DNA of 64,000 bases from CAVRCA01 sp963719345 (GTDB lineage Bacteria > Pseudomonadota > Alphaproteobacteria > Acetobacterales > Acetobacteraceae): the NCBI GenBank assembly GCA_963719345.1, contig CAVRCA010000001.1, forward strand, positions 1,426,001 to 1,490,000. Reading direction: 5' to 3'. Positions 21,951-32,693 of this stretch are shown one piece after another (position 1 is the first letter of the stretch; each line of letters begins with the position of its first letter). The notes below the pieces were generated by a model. The model searched no databases, was not told the DNA's origin, and saw only the letters and a list, made by a program, of their open reading frames with translations. Made by a program: the position numbers and the translations under genes.

Positions 21951-22697
21951 TCAATGCAACGTGCGGCCGCCGTCAACCGCCAGGGCAATCCCGGTCACAA
22001 ACGAGGATTCGTGCGCGGTGAGGAACAGGATGGCCGCGGCGATCTCCTCCGGTGCCGCCGGACGCTGCAGGGCGTAGCGAGCGGCGATCGCCGGGTCCAC
22101 GGCACCGGCCGCATCGCGCAGGAAGCTCGCCGTCATCGGGGTATCCACTGCTCCGGGACAGACGACGTTGACGCGGATCGTCGGGGCGAGTTCCAAGGCC
22201 AGCGCCTTGGTCATTGCGATCACGCCGCCTTTCGATGCGACATAGGCGGTGCTGCCCGGCCCGGTCGGGGTCAGGCCGACGCCCGACCCGATGTTGACGA
22301 TCGTCGCGCGGGGGGACTGTCGGAGCAGCGGCACCGCCGCCTGGACGACCAGGAACGTGCCGGTGAGGTTGATCGCAAGGGTCTGGGCGAACATCTCGGG
22401 CGTGGTGTCCGCCAGCCCGTTGCCGAAGAAAATTCCGGCTGCGTTGACCACCCCGTCCAGACCGCCCATCGCCTGCGCCGCCCCCTCGACCGCTCGGCCG
22501 ACCTGTGCCGGTTCGGCCAAGTCCGCGGGCACCGCCGTGCCGCGCAGGCCGGATGCGACCGCCGCAGCCGCCTCGGCGCTGCGATCCAGGATGGCGACCG
22601 TGGCGCCTTCCTCGACAAACAGAGTGGCGGTCGCCCGGCCGATGCCCGACGCGCCACCGGTGATCAGTATCCGCCGCCCCGCCAATCTGCCCGCCAT
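21951..22697 (-). CDS. SDR family oxidoreductase
   Basis: The ATG at 22697 gives 248 residues, the classical SDR length; a longer start at 22748 is possible. Motifs are the NAD(P) site 'ITGGASGIGRATATLF', 'NAAG', catalytic Ser in 'NIGSGVGL', Tyr and Lys in 'YVASKGG', and the C-terminal 'AVDGGRTLH'. An Asp after the second strand ('AILDRSAEA') favours NAD(H). It lies 55 bp upstream of fumC on the same strand. The substrate is unknown. Confidence 0.9.
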   Translation of the reverse strand: MAGRLAGRRILITGGASGIGRATATLFVEEGATVAILDRSAEAAAAVASGLRGTAVPADLAEPAQVGRAVEGAAQAMGGLDGVVNAAGIFFGNGLADTTPEMFAQTLAINLTGTFLVVQAAVPLLRQSPRATIVNIGSGVGLTPTGPGSTAYVASKGGVIAMTKALALELAPTIRVNVVCPGAVDTPMTASFLRDAAGAVDPAIAARYALQRPAAPEEIAAAILFLTAHESSFVTGIALAVDGGRTLH

Positions 22698-22844
22698 GGT
22701 TTGTCCCCCGCCCATGGCCGACGCTAGTTCCGGCTGTACTCGTGTCAAGGGAACCGCGCCGAACGGCGCGATCTCGCCGAGTACTCACGTCGGGAGACCG
22801 GCGGGCTACTATCGACGTCGTTCAGTTCAACGGAGGGTTCCGTC

Positions 22845-23624
22845 ATGGCGATCCGCAAGCTGCTCCTGCCATTGCCTGGCCCCGCGGGGGGCGAGGCGGC
22901 GCTCGCTACCGCGCTGATGGTCGCCCGGATGTGGCGGGCGCATCTGAGCGTGCTGCACGTGCGGGTCAACGACCAGCGTGCGCATGCGGTGCGGGCGCTG
23001 TTCAACGAATTCGTTGCCGCCAATGACGTGCCGGTCGGCGACGCCACCGCGGGCGGCCCGGCGGTGGCAAGCTTCGCCTGGATGACCGGGCGGGAAGCCG
23101 AACAGGTCGTGCATCACGCCCGGTTGGCCGACCTGACCGTCTTGCCGCATCCGGAAGCCGGCGAGGACGTCTCGTCCTCGGACACGCTGCACGCCATCCT
23201 GTTCAATTCGGGTCGCCCCGTGCTGGTGGCTCCTCCGGTCGCACCGAGGACGATCGGCACCAGGATCTGCATCGCCTGGAACGGCACGGCCGAATCCGCT
23301 TCGGCCGTCTATGCCTTGACCCCCTGGATAAAGCGGGCCGAAGCGGTGCGCATCCTCTACGCCGAGGGCTATCAGCGCCGCGGCCCGCCCGCCGGGGAGG
23401 TTGCTGAATATCTAGCGCTGCACGGCGTCACGGCAGACCTGCAGACCTTCCCGCCGGGCACCGGCCCGGTCGGCGCCGGCGTGCTGTCGGCGGCCGAGGC
23501 GTTCGGCGCCGATCTGTTGGGGATGGGCGCCTACTCCCATTCGCGGTTGCGCCAACTTATCCTGGGCGGCGTGACCCGGCACGTGCTGACGAACAGCAAG
23601 CTGTCGGTGATCATGAACCGATAG
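22845..23624 (+). CDS. Universal stress protein, tandem UspA-like domains
   Basis: The 259-residue protein starts at an ATG preceded by GGAGG. The first half ('IRKLLLPLPGPAGGEAALA') is a degenerate UspA domain. The second half ('TRICIAWNGTAESASAVYAL') ends with the nucleotide-site pattern 'GADLLGMGAYSHSRLRQLILGGVTRHVLT', written in the family as G-2x-G-9x-G(S/T). It is probably a cytosolic ATP-binding stress protein. It is monocistronic, with the hybrid kinase gene converging on it. Confidence 0.9.
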   Translation: MAIRKLLLPLPGPAGGEAALATALMVARMWRAHLSVLHVRVNDQRAHAVRALFNEFVAANDVPVGDATAGGPAVASFAWMTGREAEQVVHHARLADLTVLPHPEAGEDVSSSDTLHAILFNSGRPVLVAPPVAPRTIGTRICIAWNGTAESASAVYALTPWIKRAEAVRILYAEGYQRRGPPAGEVAEYLALHGVTADLQTFPPGTGPVGAGVLSAAEAFGADLLGMGAYSHSRLRQLILGGVTRHVLTNSKLSVIMNR

Positions 23625-23661
23625 CGGGGGCGCCCTTCCTTCGGCTCGTCTCGGCGGCGGG

Positions 23662-25975
23662 TCAGGCGGCACGATTGAAGCCGTCGCGCAGGCGGTTGAG
23701 GGTGCGGTCGAACTCGGCCAGGGAGAACGGCTTGCGCAGAATGGCGTCCGGGGTGACGCCCGACTTGTCGCTGGCGAGCTCGGCATAGCCGGTGGCCAGC
23801 AGCACCGGCGCGCCGATGCCCAACCGCCGCAACTCGGCAGCCAGTTGCAAGCCGTTCATCCCCGGCATGGCGTAATCGATGACGAGCAGCCTGGGTGGCG
23901 CGGGCAGTCGGCGCGCCGTCGCCAGCGCCTCATCGCCGCCGGCCGCCTCGACAACCGCGTAACCGAGGTCGCGCAGCATCTCCACGCTAACCTGGCGAAC
24001 GTCGGCATCATCATCGACCAGCAGAACGAGTTCCCCGGGCGGCTCGCGCCGGGCGCTTCCCTCCGGCGCCGGCGCATCGCCGCCGGCCGTCTCCGGTTCG
24101 GCACGCGGCAGCAGCAGGCTCACTTTGGTGCCGTCGCCAGGCTCGCTCCGGATGCGCACCGTGCCGCCCGACTGCCGGGCCAGCCCATAGACCTGGCTCA
24201 AGCCGAGACCGGCGCCCTGGCCAAGTTCCTTCGTGGTGAAAAACGGCTCGAATGCACGCCCGAGGATCTCGCGCGTCATCCCGACCCCGGTGTCCGTGAC
24301 GGTGATGCGGATGTAATCGCCCGCTCCCACGTCGGAGCTGTCGTCGCCCACCGTCTCGTTCGCGGTCGAGAGCGTGAGCACGCCGCCTTGCGGCATCGCG
24401 TCGCGCGCGTTCAGAGCCAGATTGAGGATGGAAGCCTCCACCTGGCTCGGATCGACCAACGCCGGCCACAAGTTCGGCGCGAGATCGGTTTCGATCCGCA
24501 CGCGCCGACCCAACGTGGAGCTGGCGAGGGTGACGAGATCGGTGACGAGGCGATTGAGATCGGTTGCCCGAGCGGCCAGACGCTGGCGGCGGGAGAAGGC
24601 GAGCAGCCCCGAGGTCAACTGGGAGCCTCGCTGGACGGCATCGATCGCGCGCGTGATCAGGGTCTGCGCCTTGCCGTCCGGATCGACGAGCCGCCGCTCA
24701 AGCAGCTCCAGGCTGCCCAGGATGGTGGCAAGCAGATTGTTGAAATCGTGCGCCATGCCTCCGGCGAGCTGGCCGACGGCCTGCAGCTTCTGAGCCTGGT
24801 GCAGCACCGCCTCGGCCCGCCGCCGTTCGGCGATCTCGACCTGCAGGCGGTTGTTGCTGCTCGACAGCTCGTGGGTGCGTTCGGCGACCCGGGTCTCGAG
24901 CAGCTGTGCCTGTTGTAGCTGCTCGGCTTGGCGTGCCTCGAGTGCCGTCGCCATCTCGTTGAACGCCTCGGCCAAGCGGGCAAATTCCACCGTGTCACTG
25001 TGGACCTGGACCCGCGCGGTCATGTCGCCGCGGCGCCACTGTCGCACGCCTTGCAGCAACTCTTCGGTCGGGCGTTGGAAGAGCCGGCGCACCGCCCAGA
25101 CCGCAATCGTCCACGCGATCAGCAGCGCCAGGAGGGCCAGCAATGCGCCCTCGCCGATGGTGGTCCAGAAGTCTGCCAGCAGATCGGGCCGATACAATCC
25201 GACGGACAGGAACAGGCCGGGCGGCGGCAGGCTCGTCGGGATGAACGCGGTCAGGCGCTCAAGCCCATCAAGATCCTTGATCCTGACGAGGCCGCGCGTG
25301 GGCGCCCTCAGAAGCGACGTGAACGCCGGCCCTCCCTGCGCGCCGATCCAGCGGTCCGGGTCGGGAAGCCGTGTCAGCACGACGCCGTCGCGGTCCAGCA
25401 GGAGCAGCGTGCTGTTCGCCAGGACGGCGTCGTTGGATGGCCTGAGCGCGCCGAGGTGTTGCCCGAGCCAGTGCAGATCCAGCGCGGCGATCAGCAGCCG
25501 CGTTTCGTTTCCCGCGTTCGAAATCCGCAGACCCAGCGGCAGGAACGGGTCGGCCAAATCAGGCAGGGTCGCGAACGCTCCCCACCCGAACCCCATCGCC
25601 GCCCGCGAGCGGCCGCAGCCAGGCCGAATTGGCGGCCGACAGCGGAGCGAGAGTCGCTGTCGAGCTGCAGAGTACCCGCCCCGCTCCGTCCATCACGGCG
25701 AGGAACTCGTAGGCCGCAAGGCTTCGCTGCATCTGGGCGAGGCGGCTGCCGCACTCCGACCCGAGGGGAACCTCCGCCAGCCCTTCCAGGAGGGATTGTG
25801 CGCCCTGGAAGATATCTGAAACGTCCGTGTTCGCAGTCTCGGCCGTCCGGTTCAGGAACGGTGCAATGCGGCTTACCCGCTGCTCGTACAAGCCGACGAA
25901 CGCGACGATGAACGCGGCTGCCATCGGCAGAAGGCAGCTGCCGATGACCAATAGAAGACGGCGGGAAAGCCTCAT
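23662..25975 (-). CDS. Hybrid sensor histidine kinase/response regulator, with apparent frameshift
   Basis: Repaired length is 770 residues. Layout: membrane segment near residues 8-28, an extracytoplasmic sensor of about 240 residues, second membrane segment ('GALLALLALLIAWTIAVWAV'), HAMP, coiled coil, HisKA with the phosphoacceptor His in 'GGMAHDFNNLLATI', HATPase ('NARDAMPQGG', 'DTGVGMT', 'GAGLGLSQVYG'), and a C-terminal receiver with Asp in 'LLVIDYAMPGMNG'. The first 135 residues are in another frame; dropping one base from CCCC at 25580-25583 restores 'GDGVRVGAFATLPD'. The output partner is not nearby. It lies downstream of the giant repeat gene on the same strand. Confidence 0.9.
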
Positions 25976-26188
25976 TGTCCGCCTGTCTTCGCCTCCCGGT
26001 GCCCGCGCTCTGGACTACGCTTCCCCTGAGACGACGCCGAGCCCTCGCCAGCCCGGCCGCCCGGAGCAGCCGCCCGTCAATAGAACTGCTCCAATCCATT
26101 AAAGCGAACAACTGGGAAAGAGCACAACCAGTCACAGTGTCGCGAGCCCGACGTGATCCGTCGGAGAGGAGCGGCGTCAACCCCGGCG

Positions 26189-29100
26189 TCAGCCGAAGCC
26201 GTTCTGGGGCAGGCTCACGTCGCCGAACACGACCCGGGTGCCGTCGGACAGGAACAGCTCGGTCCCCGCCCCGTACGGGTGGGCGTTGGCGTTGGCGTTG
26301 CTCGCCTCGTCGCCCCCGTATTCCTGAAGCGAGAACTGGTCGACCCCGGGCGGAAGCCCCAGATGATGTCGGTCCCGCCGCCCTGGCCATTGATGAACTC
26401 GAACGTGTTGGCGCCCTGGCCGTCGGAGATGAAGTTCACCGTCCCGCCCGACGGCGGCGCGACCAACACGTTGCCGTCCGAGCCGCCGAACACCAGGACG
26501 CTGCCGCCGCCCGCCTCGATGGTGTCGTAGCCGGGGCCGCCGATCACCAGATCGCTGCCGAGGTCGGTCGCGATGAGGTCGGCGCCGCCGGAGCCGAGAT
26601 ACATGTTGCTGCCGGTCGCGCTGCCGCCGAGCAGGGTGGAGCTGCCGGTGCCGGCGATCAGCACCTCGTTGGCGCTCCCCGCGGCGCGCAGCACGTTGCC
26701 GGACCCGCCGCCGACCAGGGTGCTGGCGCCGGTGCCGGCGACCATGACGTTGCTGCCGCTGCCGCTGCCCCAGAACAGCGAGGTGCCGGACCCGCCGACC
26801 ATGGTCGCGGCGCCATTGCCGCCAATCACCGTTGCCGCCGAGCCCGAGCCGCCGAGGAAATCGAGCGCGTTGGGACCGCCGAAGACGACGACCTGCGAGC
26901 CCGTCGTCGCCTCGACGGTCGCCGCGCCGGCGCCGCTCAGCACGAGATCGTTGCCCGACGAGGTCACGACGCTGTTGCCGGTGCCGAGATAGATCGAGTT
27001 GTTGCCGGCCCCGGCCGCAATGGTGTCGTTGCCGGACGAGGCCTCGATCACGTCATCGCCGGACCCGGTGACGATGACGAAGTCACCGCCGCCGGCCGGC
27101 GCCAGCACGATGTGGTTGTTCCCGGCATTGCCGCCGGCCACGTTGTCGTCCGCCAGCACGGCGCCGGAGCCGCCATTCGCATGGTAGGTGAAGCTCGTGG
27201 TGGAGGTGATGAACTGGTCGGCCCCTCCGTTGCCCTCGAGGTCCGTCCCGGCGATCTGGTTGCGGACGATCGCCACCTGCGTCGGCACGGTGACGGTCGC
27301 GGCGCCGCCGCTCGCGATCAGCAGGCTCGGGATGCCGCTCGACGGCACGGCCGAGCCCGGGGCGAAGTAGGTCAGGCGCGCCGGGCTGGCCGGGCACTTG
27401 GCTGAGATACTGACCCAGCAATCCGACATAGGCGCTCGAGCCCTCGCCGGCCAACGGGTCCTGCGGGCCGGGGAGACTGCCGGACACCGCCGTCACCCCG
27501 GTGGCGGTCAGGTCATAAACGTCGCCGGTCTGCTCGTCGGTCACGGTCGTGACGGTGCCATTGTAGCCCAGCAGCAGCATGTCGCCGCTGGTCCAGGAGC
27601 GATCGAGCACGGTGGACACGCCCCAGCCGGTGATCGCCAGCCGGCCGCCGTTCGTCCGGACCGTCATGGGTCCGGTCCCGGCATGGATCGTCGTGTCGCC
27701 CCTCTGGGTAAAGGCGATCGAGCCGCTGGTGGCCGTGATGCTGGTGTCCTGCGCGGCGCCCGTGATCGTCGCGCTGCCGCCGTCGTCATAGTAGAAAAGA
27801 GTGCCTTGGGTTCCGCCGGACAGAACCCGGGTCGGGCCGGAGGCGCTGCCGAACACGGTATCGGCGCCCGCGCCCGGCGTGACCGTCAGCGCACCCGATC
27901 CCCCGACGATCCGCAAAGGGTGGCTGTTGCCCGCGGCGTTGACGGTCAGCGCGCCGGAGCCGCCGGTGATGGTATCGGTGCCGGCGGATGCGGTGACGAG
28001 CGCCGCCGCCGTGCCGAGCGTGATCAGGTTGCTGCCCGCCGCGTCGAGGATCGTCCCGCCGGCCGTCCCGTCGACCAGGTTGAGGGCCTGGCCGCCGCCG
28101 AGGCGGAGGGTCCGATGGGCGGCGCGGTCGCTGACGGTGGTGACCCGGGTGCCGGCGTCGGTCTGGATGGTGACGACATCGCCTGCGGTGGGAGACCAAG
28201 TGCTGGATTCTGCGCCATCGGCTCCGGTGACGGCGAGCGGACTGCCGTCGGCATCGATGGTGATCGTGCCGGTTCCGGCACTGATCGCGGCTATGCCGTG
28301 CTGGGCCAGCGCGATCGGGCCGCTGCCGCCCTTCACCGTCGTCCCGTTCGCCTGGCCGGCGTTGATCGTCAACGCATTGAAGTCGGCCGAGGCATCGACG
28401 GTAAATCGACCGGTTCCACCCACGACGGTGTCCACGCCGGCGGACGCCAGCACGGTCGCCGCCAGGCTGCCGAGCGTAATCCGGTTGGGGCCGCCGATGT
28501 CGGTGACGGTGCCGCCGGCCGTGCCGTCGATCAGGTTGATCACCTGGCCGCCCGCGAGCAGCCGGCTCGTGCCGGTAGTGGTGTCGATCACGGTGGTGGC
28601 GAGCGTGGTGCCGTTGGTCCGGATCGTGACCACGTCGCCCGCAGCGACCGGCCAAGCGTCCAACTCCTTGCCGTCGGCACCGTTGATGCCGAGCGCTCCC
28701 CCATCCGAGGTGACGGTGATGGTTCCCGATCCCGGAGTGATCGTGGTAGCACGATGCTGGGTGAGACTGATGGTGCCGCTGCCGCCGAGGATGATGGTGC
28801 CGGTCGCCGACCCGGCATCGATGACCAGCGGGGAGGCGTTGCCGGACGCCGCCACGGTCAGGGCGCCGCTGCCGCCGGTGATCGTGTCGCTGCCGAGGGA
28901 GGCGCTGACCGTGGCGGGCGCACTTCCCAGCACGATCTGGTTCAGACCCGTGAAATCGGTGACGACCCCCCCACCGACCCCGCTGATCACGTGAACGGCC
29001 TGATTGTTGGCGAGCCGGACCGTCTCGTGGGACCGCTGGTCGACCACCGTGGTCACGCGCCCGCTGGCATCGGTCTGAACCGTGACGGTATCGCCCGAGA

Positions 29101-31376
29101 CAACGGCAAAGCCGCGCATCACCGACCCGTCCACGCCGGTGACGGAAAGCGGGCTGCCATCCGACATGACCGTAATCAGACCGGTACCGGCGGTGATCGA
29201 GGCCGCGCCGTGCTGGTTCAGCAAGATCATACCGCCGCCGCCCAGCAGGGTGAGTGCGCCGGTTCCGCCGTTGATGGTGTCGCTGCTGCCGAGGGACGCC
29301 GCGACCGTCGCGGCCACGCTGCCGAGCGTGATCTGGTCGAACCCGGCCGCGTCGGGGATGGGGCCGCCGGCGCTGCCGTCGATCACGTTCAGGACCTGGC
29401 CACCACCAAGGCGCAGACCGCGGCCGGAGGTCGGGTCCGCGACCGTCGTGACGAAGGTGGCAGCGTCGGTCCGGATGGTGACTCCATCGCCCCCGGGCAC
29501 GGTCCAGGTCGCCACTTCGCGCCCGTCGGCCCCGGTGATGACCAGCGGGCTGCCGTCCGAGGTGATGTTGATCGCGCCCGATCCTGCCGAGATCGCGATG
29601 GCGCCGTGCTGGCGGAGGGTGATGGAGCCGCTGCCGCCGAACACCGTGGTTGCGGTCGCCGTCGCGGCGGCGTCGATGACCAGCGGATTGGCGTCGCCGG
29701 ACGCGTTGATGATCAGCGAGCCGCTGCCGCCGATGATGGTATCGGTGCCGGCCGAGGCGGTGACGGTCGCCGCGGCGGCGCCCAGCGTGATCCGGTCGAG
29801 GCCACTGACGTCGGGGATCAGCCCGCCGCCCGTGCCGTCCACCAGGTTCACCACCTGCCCGCCGGCAAGCAGGCGGCTTCGGTGGAAAACGGCGTCGGTC
29901 ACGGTCGTCGCCCGGCTTGTGCCGTCGGTCTGGATCGTGACCACGTCGCCCGCAGGCAGGGTCCAGGTCGCCGGCCCCGAACCGTCGGCGCCTTCGATGA
30001 CGAGCGAGCTGCCGTCCGCGGTGACGGTGATGGTGCCCGATCCCGCGGAGATCGTGGTCGTCCCGTGCTGATTGAGGCTGATCGCGCCGCTGCCGCCCAA
30101 AATCGTTGTGCGCGGTGGCCGCCGGATCGGCATCGATCACCAGGGGATGGGGATTGCCCGCTGCGTTGACGGTGAGCGCGCCGCTGCCGCCGATGATGGT
30201 GTCGGTGCCGGCCGACGCGGTGACCGTTGCCGCCACGCTGCCCAGCGTGATCCGGTTCTCGCCCGCGACGTCGGTGATCGCGCCGCCCAGGCTGCCGTCG
30301 GTTACGTTCAGGACCTGCCCGCCGGCCAGCCGCAAACCACGGTGCGAGGTCTGGTCGGCGACCGTCGTGACATGGGTGGCGGCGTCGGTCTGGATCGTGA
30401 CCACGCTGCCCGCAGGCGGCATCCAGGTCGCCGGCCCCGAACCGTCGGCGCCTTTGATGAGGAGCGAACTGCCGTCCGCGGTGACGGTGATCGTGCCCAA
30501 TCCCGCCGTGATCGCGGTCGTGCCGTGCTGGCTCAGGCTGATCGCGCCGCTGCCGCCCAAGATCGTCGTGCCGGTGGCCGCCGGGTCGGCGTCGATCACC
30601 AGCGGATTGGGGTTGCCCGCCGCGTTGACGGTGAGCGCGCCGCTGCCGCCGACGATGGTGTCGGTGCCGAGCGAGGCGGTGACAGTGGCCGCCACTTGGC
30701 CCAGCGTGATCCAATTCTCGCCCGCGACGTCGGTGATCGAACCTCCCGCGCTGCCGTCAACCGAGTTCGCAGCCAGGGGAACCGCCTGCCCGGTCGTCGT
30801 ATCGGTGACCGTGGTGTGGTTGGCGGCGTCGGTCTGGATCACCAGCACGTCGCCGGCACCCGGGTTCCAGGTATTCGACAGCCCGTCGGCACCGATTACG
30901 GTGAGGGCGTTGCCGTCGGAGTTGACGGTGATGATCCCCGCGCCGGCGGCGACCGTGGCGAGCCCGTATTGTTCAAGCTCAACCGCACCGGTGCCTCCGA
31001 TCACGGTCGTGCCGCCGAACGAGCCGTTCACGGTCGCCGCGCCGGCGCCGCCTACGAGGCAGACGCCGCCCTCGAAGATCGAGTCTCCCGTCTCGATGTC
31101 GACCAGCCCGGCACCGCCGAAGACCGTGTTGGCGCCGTCACCCGGCGTGAAGGCGAGCGCTTCGCTCGCCTCGACGACGATCGGGTTGGAGTTGTAGCGA
31201 TTGCCGTCCGCCGTGGCGGTGACGACGAGGTAACCGGCACCCCCGACAATGGTGTCCGTTCCGAGCGCGGCGACGACCGTAGCCGCCGCGCTTCCTGCCG
31301 TGATGACCGCGTTCCCGGCCTGATCAGGAACCGTGCCGCCCGCAGATGCATCGATCTGCGCTATCGTCCCAGACAT
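26189..31376 (-). CDS. Giant beta-strand repeat protein, probable secreted surface/RTX-like protein
   Basis: The ATG at 31376 starts 'MSGTIAQIDASAGGTV'; there is no Sec signal peptide. After repair the protein is about 1,728 residues. Residues about 1-1,150 are built from eight units of about 153 residues with the core 'NRITLGSVAATVTASAGTD', 'GGSGALTVNA', 'LGGSGAIS', 'DVVTIQTD' and 'GGQVLN'. The last 350 residues are Gly/Asn/Asp-rich ('GSGDDVIEASSGNDTIAAG'), resembling RTX-type calcium repeats, and end 'DVSLPQNGFG'. Three breaks are visible: an extra base at 30110-30114, an extra base in GGG at 27392-27394, a missing base in CCCC at 26344-26347. A type I secreted adhesin or matrix protein is inferred; no secretion genes are adjacent. 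Confidence 0.8.
27990..31300 (-). repeat. Array of about eight ~460-bp coding repeats
   Basis: The 'ITLGSxAATVxAS' core recurs near 28010, 28465, 28925, 29320, 29785, 30245, 30705 and 31290, giving a period of about 460 bp (one interval is about 395 bp and the first about 585 bp). The copies centred at 30245 and 30705 are nearly identical over long stretches, which suggests recent duplication or gene conversion; outer copies are more diverged. Such DNA-level similarity can collapse or mis-assemble. Confidence 0.85.
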
Positions 31377-31507
31377 ACGCACTCTCTCGCATTTCGCGTG
31401 ACCAACACTCTTTCTTGAGTGCAAGTCTCACAATGGAGACAGTGGGTAAATCAGACGCTAACCGGTCGGTTCAAGCTCGTGACGAAAGCGAAAGGCGTGG
31501 CGACCGG

Positions 31508-32551
31508 CTAGCGGATCGGCGGGGCGTATTGGAGACCACCCTTGTTCCAGAGATTGTTGATCCCGCGCGGCACGCCCATCGGCGTGATGTTGCGATCCCA
31601 CATCTCTCCGAAGTTGCCGACCTGCTTGATGACGTTGTAGGCCCACCGATTGTCGACGCCGAGCGCCTTGCCCATGTCGCCGTCCACCCCGAGCAGGCGG
31701 CGGACGTCGGGGCTGTTGTTTTTCAGCATCTCGTCGACGTTCTTGCTTGTCACGCCGTTCTCTTCCGCCGTGAGCATGGCAATGAAGGTCCAACGCACGA
31801 GGTCGAACCACTTGTCGTCGCCCTTGCGCACCATGGCGCCGAGCGGCTCCTTGCTGATGATCTCAGGCAGCAGAACGAAATCGTCGGCTTTCGCTCCCTG
31901 GCTGAAACGGAAGGTCGCGAGGGCAGAAGAATCGGTGGAGTAGGCGTCGCACCGTCCGTTCAGGAAGGCTCCCTGGATCTCGGACAGATCCTGGATCAGG
32001 ATCGGGCTGAACTTGAGCTTGTTCTGCTGGAAATAGTCGTTGATCGCGAGTTCCGTGCTGGTGCCCGGCTGCACGCAGATGGTCGCACCGTCCAATTCCT
32101 TGACCGACTTCACGCCGGCGGCTTTCTTCACCAGGAACCCGGTGCCGTCGTAGTAGTTCACCCAGGCGAACTCTAGTCCAAGATTGGCCTCGCGCGCCAA
32201 GGTCCAGGTCGTGCTGCGGATCAGCACGTCCACCTCGCCCGACTGCAAGGCGGTGAAGCGGTTGGTCGTGGTGAGCGGCGTGAACTTCAGCTTGTTGGCG
32301 TCCCCGAGCACCGCGGCGGCCACGGCGCGACAGGAATCCGCATCCAGTCCGCGCTCGATGCCCTGACTGTCCGGCAGCGAAAAGCCCGGCACGCCGGTCG
32401 ACACGCCGCAGACGAGCTGGCCACGCTGACGGACCGCATCCAGGGTCGCCGAGCCGGAACCCTGGGCCGTCGCGACGCGCGGCGACAACGCCCCTGCCGT
32501 CAACACGGCCGCGAGCGCCACGCCCGCTCGCCCGATCCACGATCGCACCAT
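31508..32551 (-). CDS. General L-amino acid ABC binding protein (AapJ-like), orphan
   Basis: The ATG at 32551 follows AGGAGG and gives 347 residues with a signal peptide (cleavage near ATAQ, residue 29). Family hallmarks: 'LVCGVSTGVPGFSLPDSQG', 'GLDADSCRAVAAAVLGD', 'FTALQSGEVDVLIRSTTWT' and 'GMPRG'-like C-terminal region. AapJ/BztA proteins bind many L-amino acids for an AapQMP transporter. No permease or ATPase is adjacent: upstream is a divergent membrane-protein gene and downstream the giant repeat gene. It may serve a transporter encoded elsewhere or act as a sensor component. Confidence 0.9.
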   Translation of the reverse strand: MVRSWIGRAGVALAAVLTAGALSPRVATAQGSGSATLDAVRQRGQLVCGVSTGVPGFSLPDSQGIERGLDADSCRAVAAAVLGDANKLKFTPLTTTNRFTALQSGEVDVLIRSTTWTLAREANLGLEFAWVNYYDGTGFLVKKAAGVKSVKELDGATICVQPGTSTELAINDYFQQNKLKFSPILIQDLSEIQGAFLNGRCDAYSTDSSALATFRFSQGAKADDFVLLPEIISKEPLGAMVRKGDDKWFDLVRWTFIAMLTAEENGVTSKNVDEMLKNNSPDVRRLLGVDGDMGKALGVDNRWAYNVIKQVGNFGEMWDRNITPMGVPRGINNLWNKGGLQYAPPIR

Positions 32552-32693
32552 TCGCAAGCCTCCTGGAAAACGCGGGTCGGACCCGCCCGAAACGACTGTG
32601 AGGCCCGCCTGCCGGGAGATCAACTTCTGGGCGGGTTCGGCCCCTGCTCGTTTCTCGCGACACACCCATGGGAGTTGTGCCATCTCTCCGTGA

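Noticed and set aside
27990..31300. CRISPR-like or mobile repeat array
   Set aside because: The period is about 460 bp and each unit is protein-coding with conserved amino-acid motifs; no short repeats with unique spacers and no cas genes are present.
27398..31418. Very long plus-strand open frames opposite the giant repeat gene
   Set aside because: They are shadows of GC-rich repeated codons on the minus strand, with Arg/Gly/Asp-rich composition and no family features; the minus-strand repeat protein explains them.
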